Assembly (NCBI GenBank): GCA_030452275.1
Contig: JAKDMR010000007.1
Location: forward strand, 1-22,511
Origin: Candidatus Nitrosocosmicus sp.
Lineage (GTDB): Archaea > Thermoproteota > Nitrososphaeria > Nitrososphaerales > Nitrososphaeraceae
Reading direction: 5' to 3'
DNA: 22,511 nucleotides
Made by a program: the position numbers and the translations under genes. Shown here piece by piece: positions 16,418-22,511 of this stretch. The notes beneath the pieces were generated by a model that ran no database searches, was not told where the DNA came from, and saw only the letters and a program-made list of their open reading frames with translations. Position 1 is the stretch's first letter. Each line of letters starts with the position of its first letter.

Positions 16418-17215
16418 TTGGTTTGTCAAATAACAGTAGTAAAATTGGAGGGTTATGGTGTATGGACTCTAACCCTAGGTAGTGACCGAGAATATGCATT
16501 ACAAATTCTACAGTCAAAAATGTACGCAGATCTCCAAGAATGTTTTTCTGCTAAAAACGGATTAGTATTTTCTAACCGGTTTGATGAGTTTATTGCAGTG
16601 ACAAATCAAATAAGCTTAAATGATCATAAAAAGATCCACGACAGACTTTCGAAAAAAAATGAAAATATAAAGATATCAATGACGATAGGGACTGGAAAAA
16701 CTCCACTTGAAGCTGATAAGAAAATACAGGAAATAAAGAGAGATACTAAAAACATGATTTTTCCAAATATTTATGGCATACAAGAAAATTCCAAGATACT
16801 CCAAGGTCAACAAACTAATGAATCAGTAAATCAGAGTAGCCATAACAACTTGAAAATACTCCACATAGACGTCAATAGATCTACTTCGATATCTAAAAAT
16901 CTTTCAACCTATGAAATCACAAATTTAATAATGAGGCTATATTTAGCCATATCAGATTCATTCCTTAAGGAAGAAAGTTTGACTTTCTTTTTGGGTGGAG
17001 ATAATTTTATGATTGTTGCAAAAAATGATATTCAAATCGATAAAATAACAGAACTAGTTAATTTTTTAATAAGTACAACTGGAATTAAGCTGAATTGCGG
17101 TATAGGAAATGGCATCAACGCAAGAAGAGCTGCAGAGAAAGCAACCAAGTCACTTGATACAATAAGAGACTACCGAAGAAGCGGAAAAATAATAAATGTT
17201 TTTGAATCAAATTGA
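16418..17215 (+). CDS. arfA: GTP cyclohydrolase III (archaeal, ArfA)
   Basis: First step of archaeal riboflavin (and deazaflavin) synthesis: opens the imidazole ring of GTP, leaving the formyl group on (FAPy nucleotide). It resembles methanogen GTP cyclohydrolase III, which has two ferredoxin-like (cyclase-type) halves. The N-terminal half shows CQITVVKLEGYGVWT, ALQSKMYADLQ-like LQSKMYADLQECFS and GLVFSNRFDEFIAVTN. The C-terminal half shows LHIDVNRST and the metal loop FFLGGDNFMIVA, then LNCGIGNGINARRAAEKA. A polar low-complexity loop (about 122-140) separates the halves. TTG start at 16418, one base after the ribH stop codon. It overlaps the next gene as TTGA. Confidence 0.93.
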   Translation: MVCQITVVKLEGYGVWTLTLGSDREYALQILQSKMYADLQECFSAKNGLVFSNRFDEFIAVTNQISLNDHKKIHDRLSKKNENIKISMTIGTGKTPLEADKKIQEIKRDTKNMIFPNIYGIQENSKILQGQQTNESVNQSSHNNLKILHIDVNRSTSISKNLSTYEITNLIMRLYLAISDSFLKEESLTFFLGGDNFMIVAKNDIQIDKITELVNFLISTTGIKLNCGIGNGINARRAAEKATKSLDTIRDYRRSGKIINVFESN

Positions 17216-18597
17216 AAAAGATATTAATAAAAAATGCATACCTATTGTTTGGTAAGGAACTACAAATAGTTCAGAACGGATCTATACTAATTAACGAACA
17301 TGGAACGATTGAAGATGTTTTCACATTCAAAAGAAATTCAGAAAATAGAGGCAATACAATAACCAATTCAGTTAACAAAGATAATAAAATAGACACTATT
17401 GATGCAGAAGGTTTTATTCTCCTGCCAGGATTAATAAATTCACATGTTCACATAGGAGACTCTATAGGAAAAGACATCTCAGCTGATTTGGATTTAAATC
17501 AAAGAATACATCCGCAGTATGGTATTAAAAAGACAATACTTGAAAGAACTCCTAGATCCCAGTTAATGCAAATGATTAGAAATGCAACAATGTCAATGTT
17601 ACACAAGGGAATAACTACCTTTGTGGATTTCAGGGAGGGAGGATTAGCAGGGATAAACCTCATACAAAATGCTGCAGAAAATATACCCATAAAGAAGATC
17701 ATACTGGGAAGGATTGATTTTAATGTTAAGTATGAAGATATAAAAACTACCACTAGATTCCTAAAAAATGGTAAAGATACTGGATCAAAGGGTAATCCTT
17801 TACGGAACGAGGACTCGATAGAAGAATGCGATATTATTGATCAGGGTAATAAAATAATTGAGAATTGCGATGGCTTTGGCATTAGTGGTGCAAACGAAAA
17901 CACTGATGAAATGTTACGACTGTATAATAAAATAATTATGAAATATAAACAAGAGGGAGAGGGAGAGCGAACTGAATTGAAAGACCATAAAAAGGATCCA
18001 GTGGTAGCAATACATGCTGCGGAGGCCGAAACAGCAGTAATGGAATCCACAAAAAACTACAAAAAGACTGAAATTGAAAGAACCATTGATACGTTAAACC
18101 CTGACATATACATTCATGTTACCAATCCATCCAACTTGGACTTGCAAATATTATATCAGAATAAAAAGAAAATAGTCATTTGTCCTAGAGCCAATGGGGT
18201 ACTTGGAACAGGTTTTGTACCAATTAGAAAAATGTTAGAATATAATTTTGAATTAGGTATTGGAACAGACAATGTTATGCTTAATTCTCCAGATATGTTC
18301 AGAGAAATGGATTTTCTCATAAAGAGTCAAAGAGCTGTTGAAAAGGATGCTAGCTTTCTAGATGCAAAGAAGGTACTAAAAATGGCTACGGTAAATGGGG
18401 GTAAAATTTTTGGCTTAAATATTGGAAGTATTGAAAAGGGATTCCAAGCAGATTTGCTTTTTATTGATAAATATGATTTAGATCTATATCCGATTCATGA
18501 TCCCCACATGTCAATTGTACACAGATGCACTGAGAGACAACTAAAAGCAGTTATGATTGATGGTAATTTTGTACTGGAAAAAACATCAATAAGATAA
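17212..18597 (+). CDS. Amidohydrolase-superfamily protein with deaminase-type active site, in riboflavin cluster
   Basis: 461-residue metal-dependent TIM-barrel hydrolase with the beta-sandwich split between the termini (ILIKNAYLLFGK at the start; GFQADLLFID near the end). Metal ligands visible are LPGLINSHVHIGD (H78, H80), VAIHAAEAE (H268, with E271), IHVTNPS (H302) and GIGTDNVMLNSPD (D353). The HxH / HxxE / H / D set without an obvious carbamylated-lysine pattern is that of mononuclear deaminases (cytosine, guanine, adenosine, AtzB/TrzN types). Position between arfA and arfC suggests it deaminates the diaminopyrimidine intermediate. Removing the formyl group left by ArfA is the alternative role. 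Two charged inserts (about 184-206 and 246-262) are unusual. TTG start, TTGA overlap with arfA. Family sure, reaction inferred. Confidence 0.82.
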   Translation: MKKILIKNAYLLFGKELQIVQNGSILINEHGTIEDVFTFKRNSENRGNTITNSVNKDNKIDTIDAEGFILLPGLINSHVHIGDSIGKDISADLDLNQRIHPQYGIKKTILERTPRSQLMQMIRNATMSMLHKGITTFVDFREGGLAGINLIQNAAENIPIKKIILGRIDFNVKYEDIKTTTRFLKNGKDTGSKGNPLRNEDSIEECDIIDQGNKIIENCDGFGISGANENTDEMLRLYNKIIMKYKQEGEGERTELKDHKKDPVVAIHAAEAETAVMESTKNYKKTEIERTIDTLNPDIYIHVTNPSNLDLQILYQNKKKIVICPRANGVLGTGFVPIRKMLEYNFELGIGTDNVMLNSPDMFREMDFLIKSQRAVEKDASFLDAKKVLKMATVNGGKIFGLNIGSIEKGFQADLLFIDKYDLDLYPIHDPHMSIVHRCTERQLKAVMIDGNFVLEKTSIR

Positions 18598-18612
18598 AGG
18601 TATCAGCGACGA

Positions 18613-19320
18613 ATGAAAATAATACTAAACGCAGCTACTAGCATTGATGGAAAAATCGCAACTATTAATGGCGACACAAAAATTTCATCGGTATTGGATC
18701 TCAAACGTGTTCACGGATTAAGAAGCAAATCGGATGTAATCCTGGTAGGTATTTCGACTGTTATTAACGACGATCCATCATTAACGATACGATATGGCAT
18801 GAATAAACAAGGTACTAAAAACCCTATTCGGATAATAATAGATAGTAAAGCTAGAATTCCCCTTCGATCCAAAATTGTAAAAACAGCAAATCAAATTGAA
18901 ACCAGATTGGTGGTAACCTCAAAAGCCCCATCTAAGAATTTGAAAAAATTGGAAGAAAGAGGCCTCAAAATAATGACGATAGACCAAGGAACAGAAGAAG
19001 ATAAAGAGGATAAAGGAGAAAACAATGGAGAAAAGGTAGATTTGAAAAAATTATTTGATCGATTAGAAAAGGAAGGGGTATCAAATGTCTTAGTTGAAGG
19101 TGGAGGGGAAACAAACTGGTCTATAATAAAAAATAACTTGTTCGATGAGATAATAATCACGATATCTCCACTCATAATTGGTGGGAAAAAGGCGATATCA
19201 TTAGTGGGTGGAGAAGGCTACAAGACAATAAATGAAAGTTTAAAAATAAAGTTGTTACGATTACAAAAAAAGAGTAATGGTGAAATAATACTACATTATA
19301 AAAATATAAATAAAAAATAA
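18613..19320 (+). CDS. arfC: 2,5-diamino-6-ribosylamino-pyrimidinone 5'-phosphate reductase (ArfC, RibD C-terminal type)
   Basis: NAD(P)H-dependent reductase that opens the ribosyl ring to a ribityl chain. In archaea, reduction precedes deamination. The dihydrofolate-reductase-like fold is marked by ILNAATSIDGKIATINGDTK (4-23), HGLRSKSDVILVGISTVINDDPSLTIR, NPIRIIIDSKARIPL, NVLVEGGGETNWS and ISPLIIGGKKAIS. It has no N-terminal CDA-type deaminase domain, unlike bacterial RibD, so the deaminase must come from another gene. An acidic insert (TEEDKEDKGENNGEK) interrupts the middle. ATG 18613 follows an AAAGGT stretch. Last gene of the riboflavin cluster; it converges on TFE. Confidence 0.93.
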   Translation: MKIILNAATSIDGKIATINGDTKISSVLDLKRVHGLRSKSDVILVGISTVINDDPSLTIRYGMNKQGTKNPIRIIIDSKARIPLRSKIVKTANQIETRLVVTSKAPSKNLKKLEERGLKIMTIDQGTEEDKEDKGENNGEKVDLKKLFDRLEKEGVSNVLVEGGGETNWSIIKNNLFDEIIITISPLIIGGKKAISLVGGEGYKTINESLKIKLLRLQKKSNGEIILHYKNINKK

Positions 19321-19332
19321 GAAATTGTTATT

Positions 19333-19848
19333 TTATTTTACGGTATCCGAACTAAGTTGTTCTATTTTATACCTTAAAGCATCTTTCAATTTGCCGTTAT
19401 CTACCATATTCAATGGTTCTTTACAATTAGGACATTTAAAGAATAACTCTATTGCATAGTCAAATTTTATTCTATCACAAGCAGAATTACCGCAATGGTA
19501 AAATTCGGAAGATTCTTCATATTCAAGTCTATTTTGTAATCTTTCTAATATTTTCTTCTTCTGATTGTCAATAAAATTATCTACATTATCTCTCTTGGCT
19601 CTCCATCTATACACGAACCATCCCTTTTTCTCATCTTTAACGCGTATACCCGTTATCAGAGCCTTTCCAAAAAGATCATAGAGAACTTTTCTAATAATAT
19701 TTATTCGAAGACCAGTTGCAATAGCTATTTCTTCGTCAGTTGAATCTTCAGTTTTTAATAATGCTTTGGCAACATGATGATATTCTTCTCCTCCTATTAG
19801 AGATGCAATTTTTACAAAAGGATCTTCACTACTGTCAACACTTCGCAT
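19333..19848 (-). CDS. tfe: Transcription factor E (TFE alpha)
   Basis: Archaeal homologue of TFIIE-alpha that helps open promoters with RNA polymerase, TBP and TFB. 171 residues: an N-terminal extended winged helix (DPFVKIASLIGGEEYHHVAKALL ... DEEIAIATGLRINIIRKVLYDLFGKALI), a short basic/coiled linker, and a C-terminal zinc ribbon with C119, C124, C139 and C142 (FYHCGNSACD ... FFKCPNCKEPL). ATG 19848 follows a CTATATATC box at 19878-19886. It is convergent with arfC, with only 12 bases between stops. Confidence 0.95.
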   Translation of the reverse strand: MRSVDSSEDPFVKIASLIGGEEYHHVAKALLKTEDSTDEEIAIATGLRINIIRKVLYDLFGKALITGIRVKDEKKGWFVYRWRAKRDNVDNFIDNQKKKILERLQNRLEYEESSEFYHCGNSACDRIKFDYAIELFFKCPNCKEPLNMVDNGKLKDALRYKIEQLSSDTVK

Positions 19849-19877
19849 AAAGATATACTATAATAGCGTGACTAAAT

Positions 19878-19886
19878 GATATATAG
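19878..19886 (-). promoter_or_regulatory. TATA box (CTATATATC) of the tfe gene
   Basis: On the minus strand this lies 30-38 bases before ATG 19848. A start site 25 bases downstream would leave a leader of only a few bases. Confidence 0.5.
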
Positions 19887-20119
19887 TTTTCCTACTGATT
19901 TCGAGAAATTCAGGTTTTTCTTCCCACATAATGCCTTAGTTTTTGATCGTTTTTAAACTATGATTAATATCATACTCTATTCATTTTCACTAATTCACAT
20001 TGATGGCGATACCTGAAATCTGTAATAAAATACTAGAAAAGAATTTACTGACAATTATATGAAAAATGAACATTTGGACCTAGGACCATAATAAATTGAC
20101 CCCCTCATCTAAATGTCTG
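19887..20119. other. AT-rich stretch without a visible gene
   Basis: Stops are frequent in all frames that I read. The only palindrome of note is ATGAT-TAAT-ATCAT at 19960-19973, and ggacc-ta-ggacc forms a short direct repeat near 20077-20088. I see no tRNA, CRISPR or conserved coding signal. Together with the decayed gene that follows, it makes a 750-base region free of intact genes. Confidence 0.5.
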
Positions 20120-20578
20120 TTAAAATTTTTTGGCCAATCGGTTTGCGTCTGCGTCTTGGACTATCCAGTATTCCAAGTAGCATATCCCAAAAATAAATAG
20201 AAGAGATCCAGGTATAGAAGAGTAAAAAGATTTGGAATCAATAGAATTTTGTGGTATTAGATCGTCGTTGATTCCTGGTGCGACTTACTGATTGGAGTAT
20301 AGATCAAAAAATTGGTCAATATTTACACCAAGAGTGAGAATTAAGAAAACGAATAACAGTGAATAAATTATTCAACCCGACAGCAGAAATCCAACACCTC
20401 TCCTCACTATCCCGATCTACATGTGACCTATACCGTTAAAAAGGAATAGTCCAAAGAAAAAAGCCAGAATGAATGCGATGTCACCGCTCTTATAAGGTAT
20501 AACCGGCTGAACCACATTTTGATAAATAAAAAGAGAATATAAAAATAGAGTTATGATTGTTCTTAATTCAACATTTAT
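20120..20578 (-). pseudogene. Decayed multi-pass membrane protein gene with three in-frame stops
   Basis: Read on the minus strand in one frame from 20578 to the TAA at 20120, the translation is protein-like throughout but broken by TAG (20419-20417), TGA (20374-20372) and TAA (20287-20285). Segments between stops include KSGDIAFILAFFFGLFLFNG, then IGIVRRGVGFLLSG, then IIYSLLFVFLILTLGVNIDQ and finally SIPGSLLFIFGICYLEYWIV followed by QDADANRLAKKF. That gives about four hydrophobic helices with plausible loops and no frameshift. No ATG/GTG start stands at the head; the frame is closed upstream by TGA at 20581. I do not recognise the family. It may have been co-transcribed with the dehydrogenase gene upstream on the same strand. 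Point-mutation decay is the simplest reading. Confidence 0.65.
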
Positions 20579-20598
20579 TCATCTAACATAGCATAGTT

Positions 20599-21480
20599 TC
20601 ATCTGGAGTTTAGCTCTTCCAAAAACTGGTAGATTACCGAGTAGTCTTTATTTTTTTTATCCTCATTATTGTTGGCTGCCCTAAAAAGCTGCTGTGACAA
20701 GGATGTCATGGGTAGAAACAGCTGCAAATCTTGTGACGCATCCATCATTAAATCTAAATCTTTTAGCATGTTTTTTAGGAAAAAAGAAGGCGAATAATCA
20801 TTCCCTATCATCATGTGACCTTTCCTTTCGCTAATTCCAGTTTTAAGTTTGGTAAGATTAAGGATTTGTAAATAAAGATTAGGATCTATTCCACTATGTT
20901 TGGCTAATATTAGTCCCTCTGACAGGGCCAATGTAATTATGGCTATATTTAGATTAAGTGCCAATTTGATAGAATTTGAAACTCCATTGGTTTGCCCAAC
21001 ATAAAATACGTGCTTGGAAATTTTTTCTAAAACATGACGAATTTCTTTAAAAGAGTTTTCTTCTCCTGAAACAAGAGAAATAAGCTCCCCTTTTTTTGCA
21101 TCATTGGGTCCACCCATCACTGGAGTGCTCAGGAACGTAAATCCATTTCGCTCCCTTACAAGATTTGAACAATACAGAGATTGATCAGAATTAACTGTTG
21201 TACAATCTGCAATGACTAGTTCATTGTTACTACATTTCATCACACCATTATCCTGAAATAGAATTTCTTTTAATGATTCAAAATTAGTAACACACGTTAT
21301 TATCAGATAGCTTTGTTCGGCCAAGGTTCGGGCATCGCTAAATATTCTCGCACCCTTATCCTGGAAATATGTGAGTTTGGCTTTATTCCTACCGTAAACA
21401 TTCACTTTAGTCCCTTGTTCTATCAATCGTTCTATAATTCCAGTACCTAACATGCCGACCCCAATTACACCAATCGCCAT
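20599..21480 (-). CDS. Beta-hydroxyacid dehydrogenase (3-hydroxyisobutyrate dehydrogenase family)
   Basis: NAD(P)-dependent enzyme of the 3-hydroxyisobutyrate / 6-phosphogluconate dehydrogenase superfamily. From ATG 21480 it has about 293 residues: the Rossmann loop AIGVIGVGMLGTGIIERL, then VYGRNKAKL, VIADCTTVNSD, and the substrate loop TPVMGGPNDAKKGEL (family form: APVSGGxxGA). The catalytic lysine lies in NSIKLALNLNI. The frame continues to TTG 21546, but the TATA-like TTTAAAAC at 21521-21529 lies within that extension, so the start at 21480 is preferred. Tartronate semialdehyde, succinic semialdehyde or 3-hydroxyisobutyrate reduction are all possible; the sequence does not decide. Confidence 0.9.
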   Translation of the reverse strand: MAIGVIGVGMLGTGIIERLIEQGTKVNVYGRNKAKLTYFQDKGARIFSDARTLAEQSYLIITCVTNFESLKEILFQDNGVMKCSNNELVIADCTTVNSDQSLYCSNLVRERNGFTFLSTPVMGGPNDAKKGELISLVSGEENSFKEIRHVLEKISKHVFYVGQTNGVSNSIKLALNLNIAIITLALSEGLILAKHSGIDPNLYLQILNLTKLKTGISERKGHMMIGNDYSPSFFLKNMLKDLDLMMDASQDLQLFLPMTSLSQQLFRAANNNEDKKNKDYSVIYQFLEELNSR

Positions 21481-21520
21481 ATCGCTCTTTAGTGACACAA
21501 TCTTTGAGCATAATAGAACA

Positions 21521-21529
21521 GTTTTAAAT
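21521..21529 (-). promoter_or_regulatory. TATA box (ATTTAAAAC) of the hydroxyacid dehydrogenase gene
   Basis: On the minus strand this sits 41-49 bases before ATG 21480 and inside the longer open frame, supporting the shorter protein. The + strand of the same 109-base intergenic region holds aataaaata at 21556-21564 for the divergent gene. Confidence 0.45.
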
Positions 21530-21589
21530 GTATATGCAACTTCCAAATAAGAAGAATAAAATAGATACGAATTGGATCACCTATATAAT

Positions 21590-22039
21590 ATGACTTTTAC
21601 ATTATTGGTTGGTAATAACTTTATATCAAATAGTCCAAGGAACGTAAGGTATAACCAAAAAACTTTATTCAAACTAGAACAAATATCAGACTCACATAAT
21701 CCTTCTATATCTGCTAATATAGCCGATCCCAACAATAAAATAATAATTCAAGTCGTAGAGAACGTATGCAAATATTGTTCCCCAGATTTGATAATGAAAA
21801 AATCCGATCTTGGACATGTGTTGATTGTTGATAAAACTGGTGAAATAGTATTTGAATCCAGAATATTAGACAAAAAAACAATTTTAGTTAGCGGAATTTT
21901 TTACGTTGATGATCTAAAACTCACAATTACACAAAACTATATCATCCTTCCGACCCAAAAGTGGATAATGCACGATAAGGTCGATGCAAATAATAAAAAT
22001 ATAAACATTACAAATGAAGGGATAAGAGTATCTTCCTGA
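21590..22039 (+). CDS. Hypothetical protein, unrecognised
   Basis: 149 residues from ATG 21590 (MTFTLLVGNN). The frame opens six codons earlier at TTG 21572, but a TATA-like aataaaata at 21556-21564 suggests a leaderless start at the ATG. I do not recognise a family. The sequence alternates short hydrophobic and polar stretches (NKIIIQVVENV, GHVLIVDKTGEIVFESRI, TILVSGIFYVDDLKLTI), suggesting a beta-rich soluble domain, with a CKYC pair near residues 61-64 that could be a redox or metal site. There is no signal peptide or membrane helix. It is divergent from the dehydrogenase and ends 58 bases before a convergent gene. Confidence 0.65.
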   Translation: MTFTLLVGNNFISNSPRNVRYNQKTLFKLEQISDSHNPSISANIADPNNKIIIQVVENVCKYCSPDLIMKKSDLGHVLIVDKTGEIVFESRILDKKTILVSGIFYVDDLKLTITQNYIILPTQKWIMHDKVDANNKNINITNEGIRVSS

Positions 22040-22097
22040 TAATATCATAAAATGATCCAGTAACGTAATGAAAATGGTAATAAGAATGGATCATTAG

Positions 22098-22484
22098 TTA
22101 TCCACGTTTCTCTTTATCCACAATCCAATTACCCGATTTTTTCTTAAGAATCAATGTCCCAACAAATTTTCCACTACTGTAAACTTTGCAATATTCTTGG
22201 CTCATTCCAAAAAATGCCTCAACGATATTATGTTTTTTATGATATCCAGCCTCAATTACTTTGATATTTAATTTTGAACTTGATTTTTTTATGATGTTTC
22301 TGGCTATACTCCAATCACCACTCCATTCTACCAAATCAAAATCTCCAAAATTTAAGGTATGTAATTGATTGTTTGTGATAGAAATATTGAATGATTTGTT
22401 GTTCTTAATGATAAACTCATTTATCCACTTTATTGCTACATCGCTCTTTCCCTTTTCTATTCCAAAATTATTCGCACTAGCCAA
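22098..22484 (-). CDS. Hypothetical protein, possible NTF2-like fold
   Basis: 128 residues from TTG 22484; an in-frame TGA at 22493-22491 closes the frame upstream, so little can be missing. I do not recognise it. It begins with an amphipathic helical region (KSDVAIKWINEFIIKN). Beta-type stretches follow (FDLVEWSGDWSIARNIIKK, LNIKVIEAGYHKKHNIVEAFF), then VGTLILKKKSGNWIVDK. The closing pattern of a strand, a turn with Lys-Ser-Gly-Asn-Trp, and Ile-Val-Asp resembles the last strands of NTF2-like or SnoaL-type domains, a weak structural guess. One cysteine, no signal peptide, no membrane helix. Confidence 0.6.
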   Translation of the reverse strand: MASANNFGIEKGKSDVAIKWINEFIIKNNKSFNISITNNQLHTLNFGDFDLVEWSGDWSIARNIIKKSSSKLNIKVIEAGYHKKHNIVEAFFGMSQEYCKVYSSGKFVGTLILKKKSGNWIVDKEKRG

Positions 22485-22511
22485 AAAATATCAAGGTATA
22501 GTAGGATAGCT

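Noticed and set aside
19849..20119. Small gene or tRNA in the gap after tfe
   Set aside because: The longest sensible frame (ATG near 20002) is about 19 codons with no promoter support, and no cloverleaf was seen.
20285..20419. Stop-codon recoding (selenocysteine, pyrrolysine or readthrough) in the membrane-protein frame
   Set aside because: Three different stop codons occur in one short frame, there is no start codon at its head and no recoding element is visible. Decay explains this more simply.

Overview
This AT-rich window looks like part of a chromosome of an ammonia-oxidising archaeon of the Thaumarchaeota (Nitrososphaeria), probably from the soil lineage around Nitrososphaera/Nitrosocosmicus. 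The archaeal signs are a thermosome, ribosomal proteins eS27, eL42 and eS19, TFE, PDCD5, Nep1, the RNase P subunit Rnp4, GTP cyclohydrolase III and CobY. Many genes also have a TATA-like box about 25 bases before a leaderless or nearly leaderless start. The lineage is an inference from gene content. No mobile element, CRISPR array, rRNA or tRNA was seen.

Layout. 1-1693 (-) is a thermosome subunit cut by the window edge inside its Gly-Gly-Met tail. 1826-2251 (+) is a FlK-like hotdog thioesterase. 2311-4896 (-) holds heme o synthase (CtaB), an Lrp/AsnC regulator and aspartate-semialdehyde dehydrogenase. 5030-9671 (+) is the late cobalamin block: CobD-type threonine-phosphate decarboxylase, a short CobQ without the amidotransferase domain, CbiB, CobS and CobY. 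Together they attach the aminopropanol arm to cobyric acid, activate it with GTP and join the lower ligand. 9698-12427 is an information-processing block: eS27 and eL42 (-), an unannotated 40-residue membrane protein (+), Nep1 (-), Rnp4, eS19 and PDCD5 (+). 12533-14492 (+) holds an MDR reductase and a CitE-like lyase.

14568-19320 (+) is a compact riboflavin cluster: bacterial-type riboflavin synthase, RibB, RibH, archaeal GTP cyclohydrolase III (ArfA), an amidohydrolase-superfamily protein and the ArfC reductase. The amidohydrolase carries the residue pattern of mononuclear-metal deaminases. It is the most interesting object here, because to my knowledge the pyrimidine deaminase of archaeal riboflavin synthesis has not been assigned.

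19333-22484 holds TFE (-), a 750-base region without an intact gene that contains a decayed membrane-protein gene with three in-frame stops (20120-20578, -), a beta-hydroxyacid dehydrogenase (-), and two unrecognised small proteins.

TTG and GTG starts are common in the cofactor genes, and several neighbours overlap as TTGA or ATGA, which suggests translational coupling.
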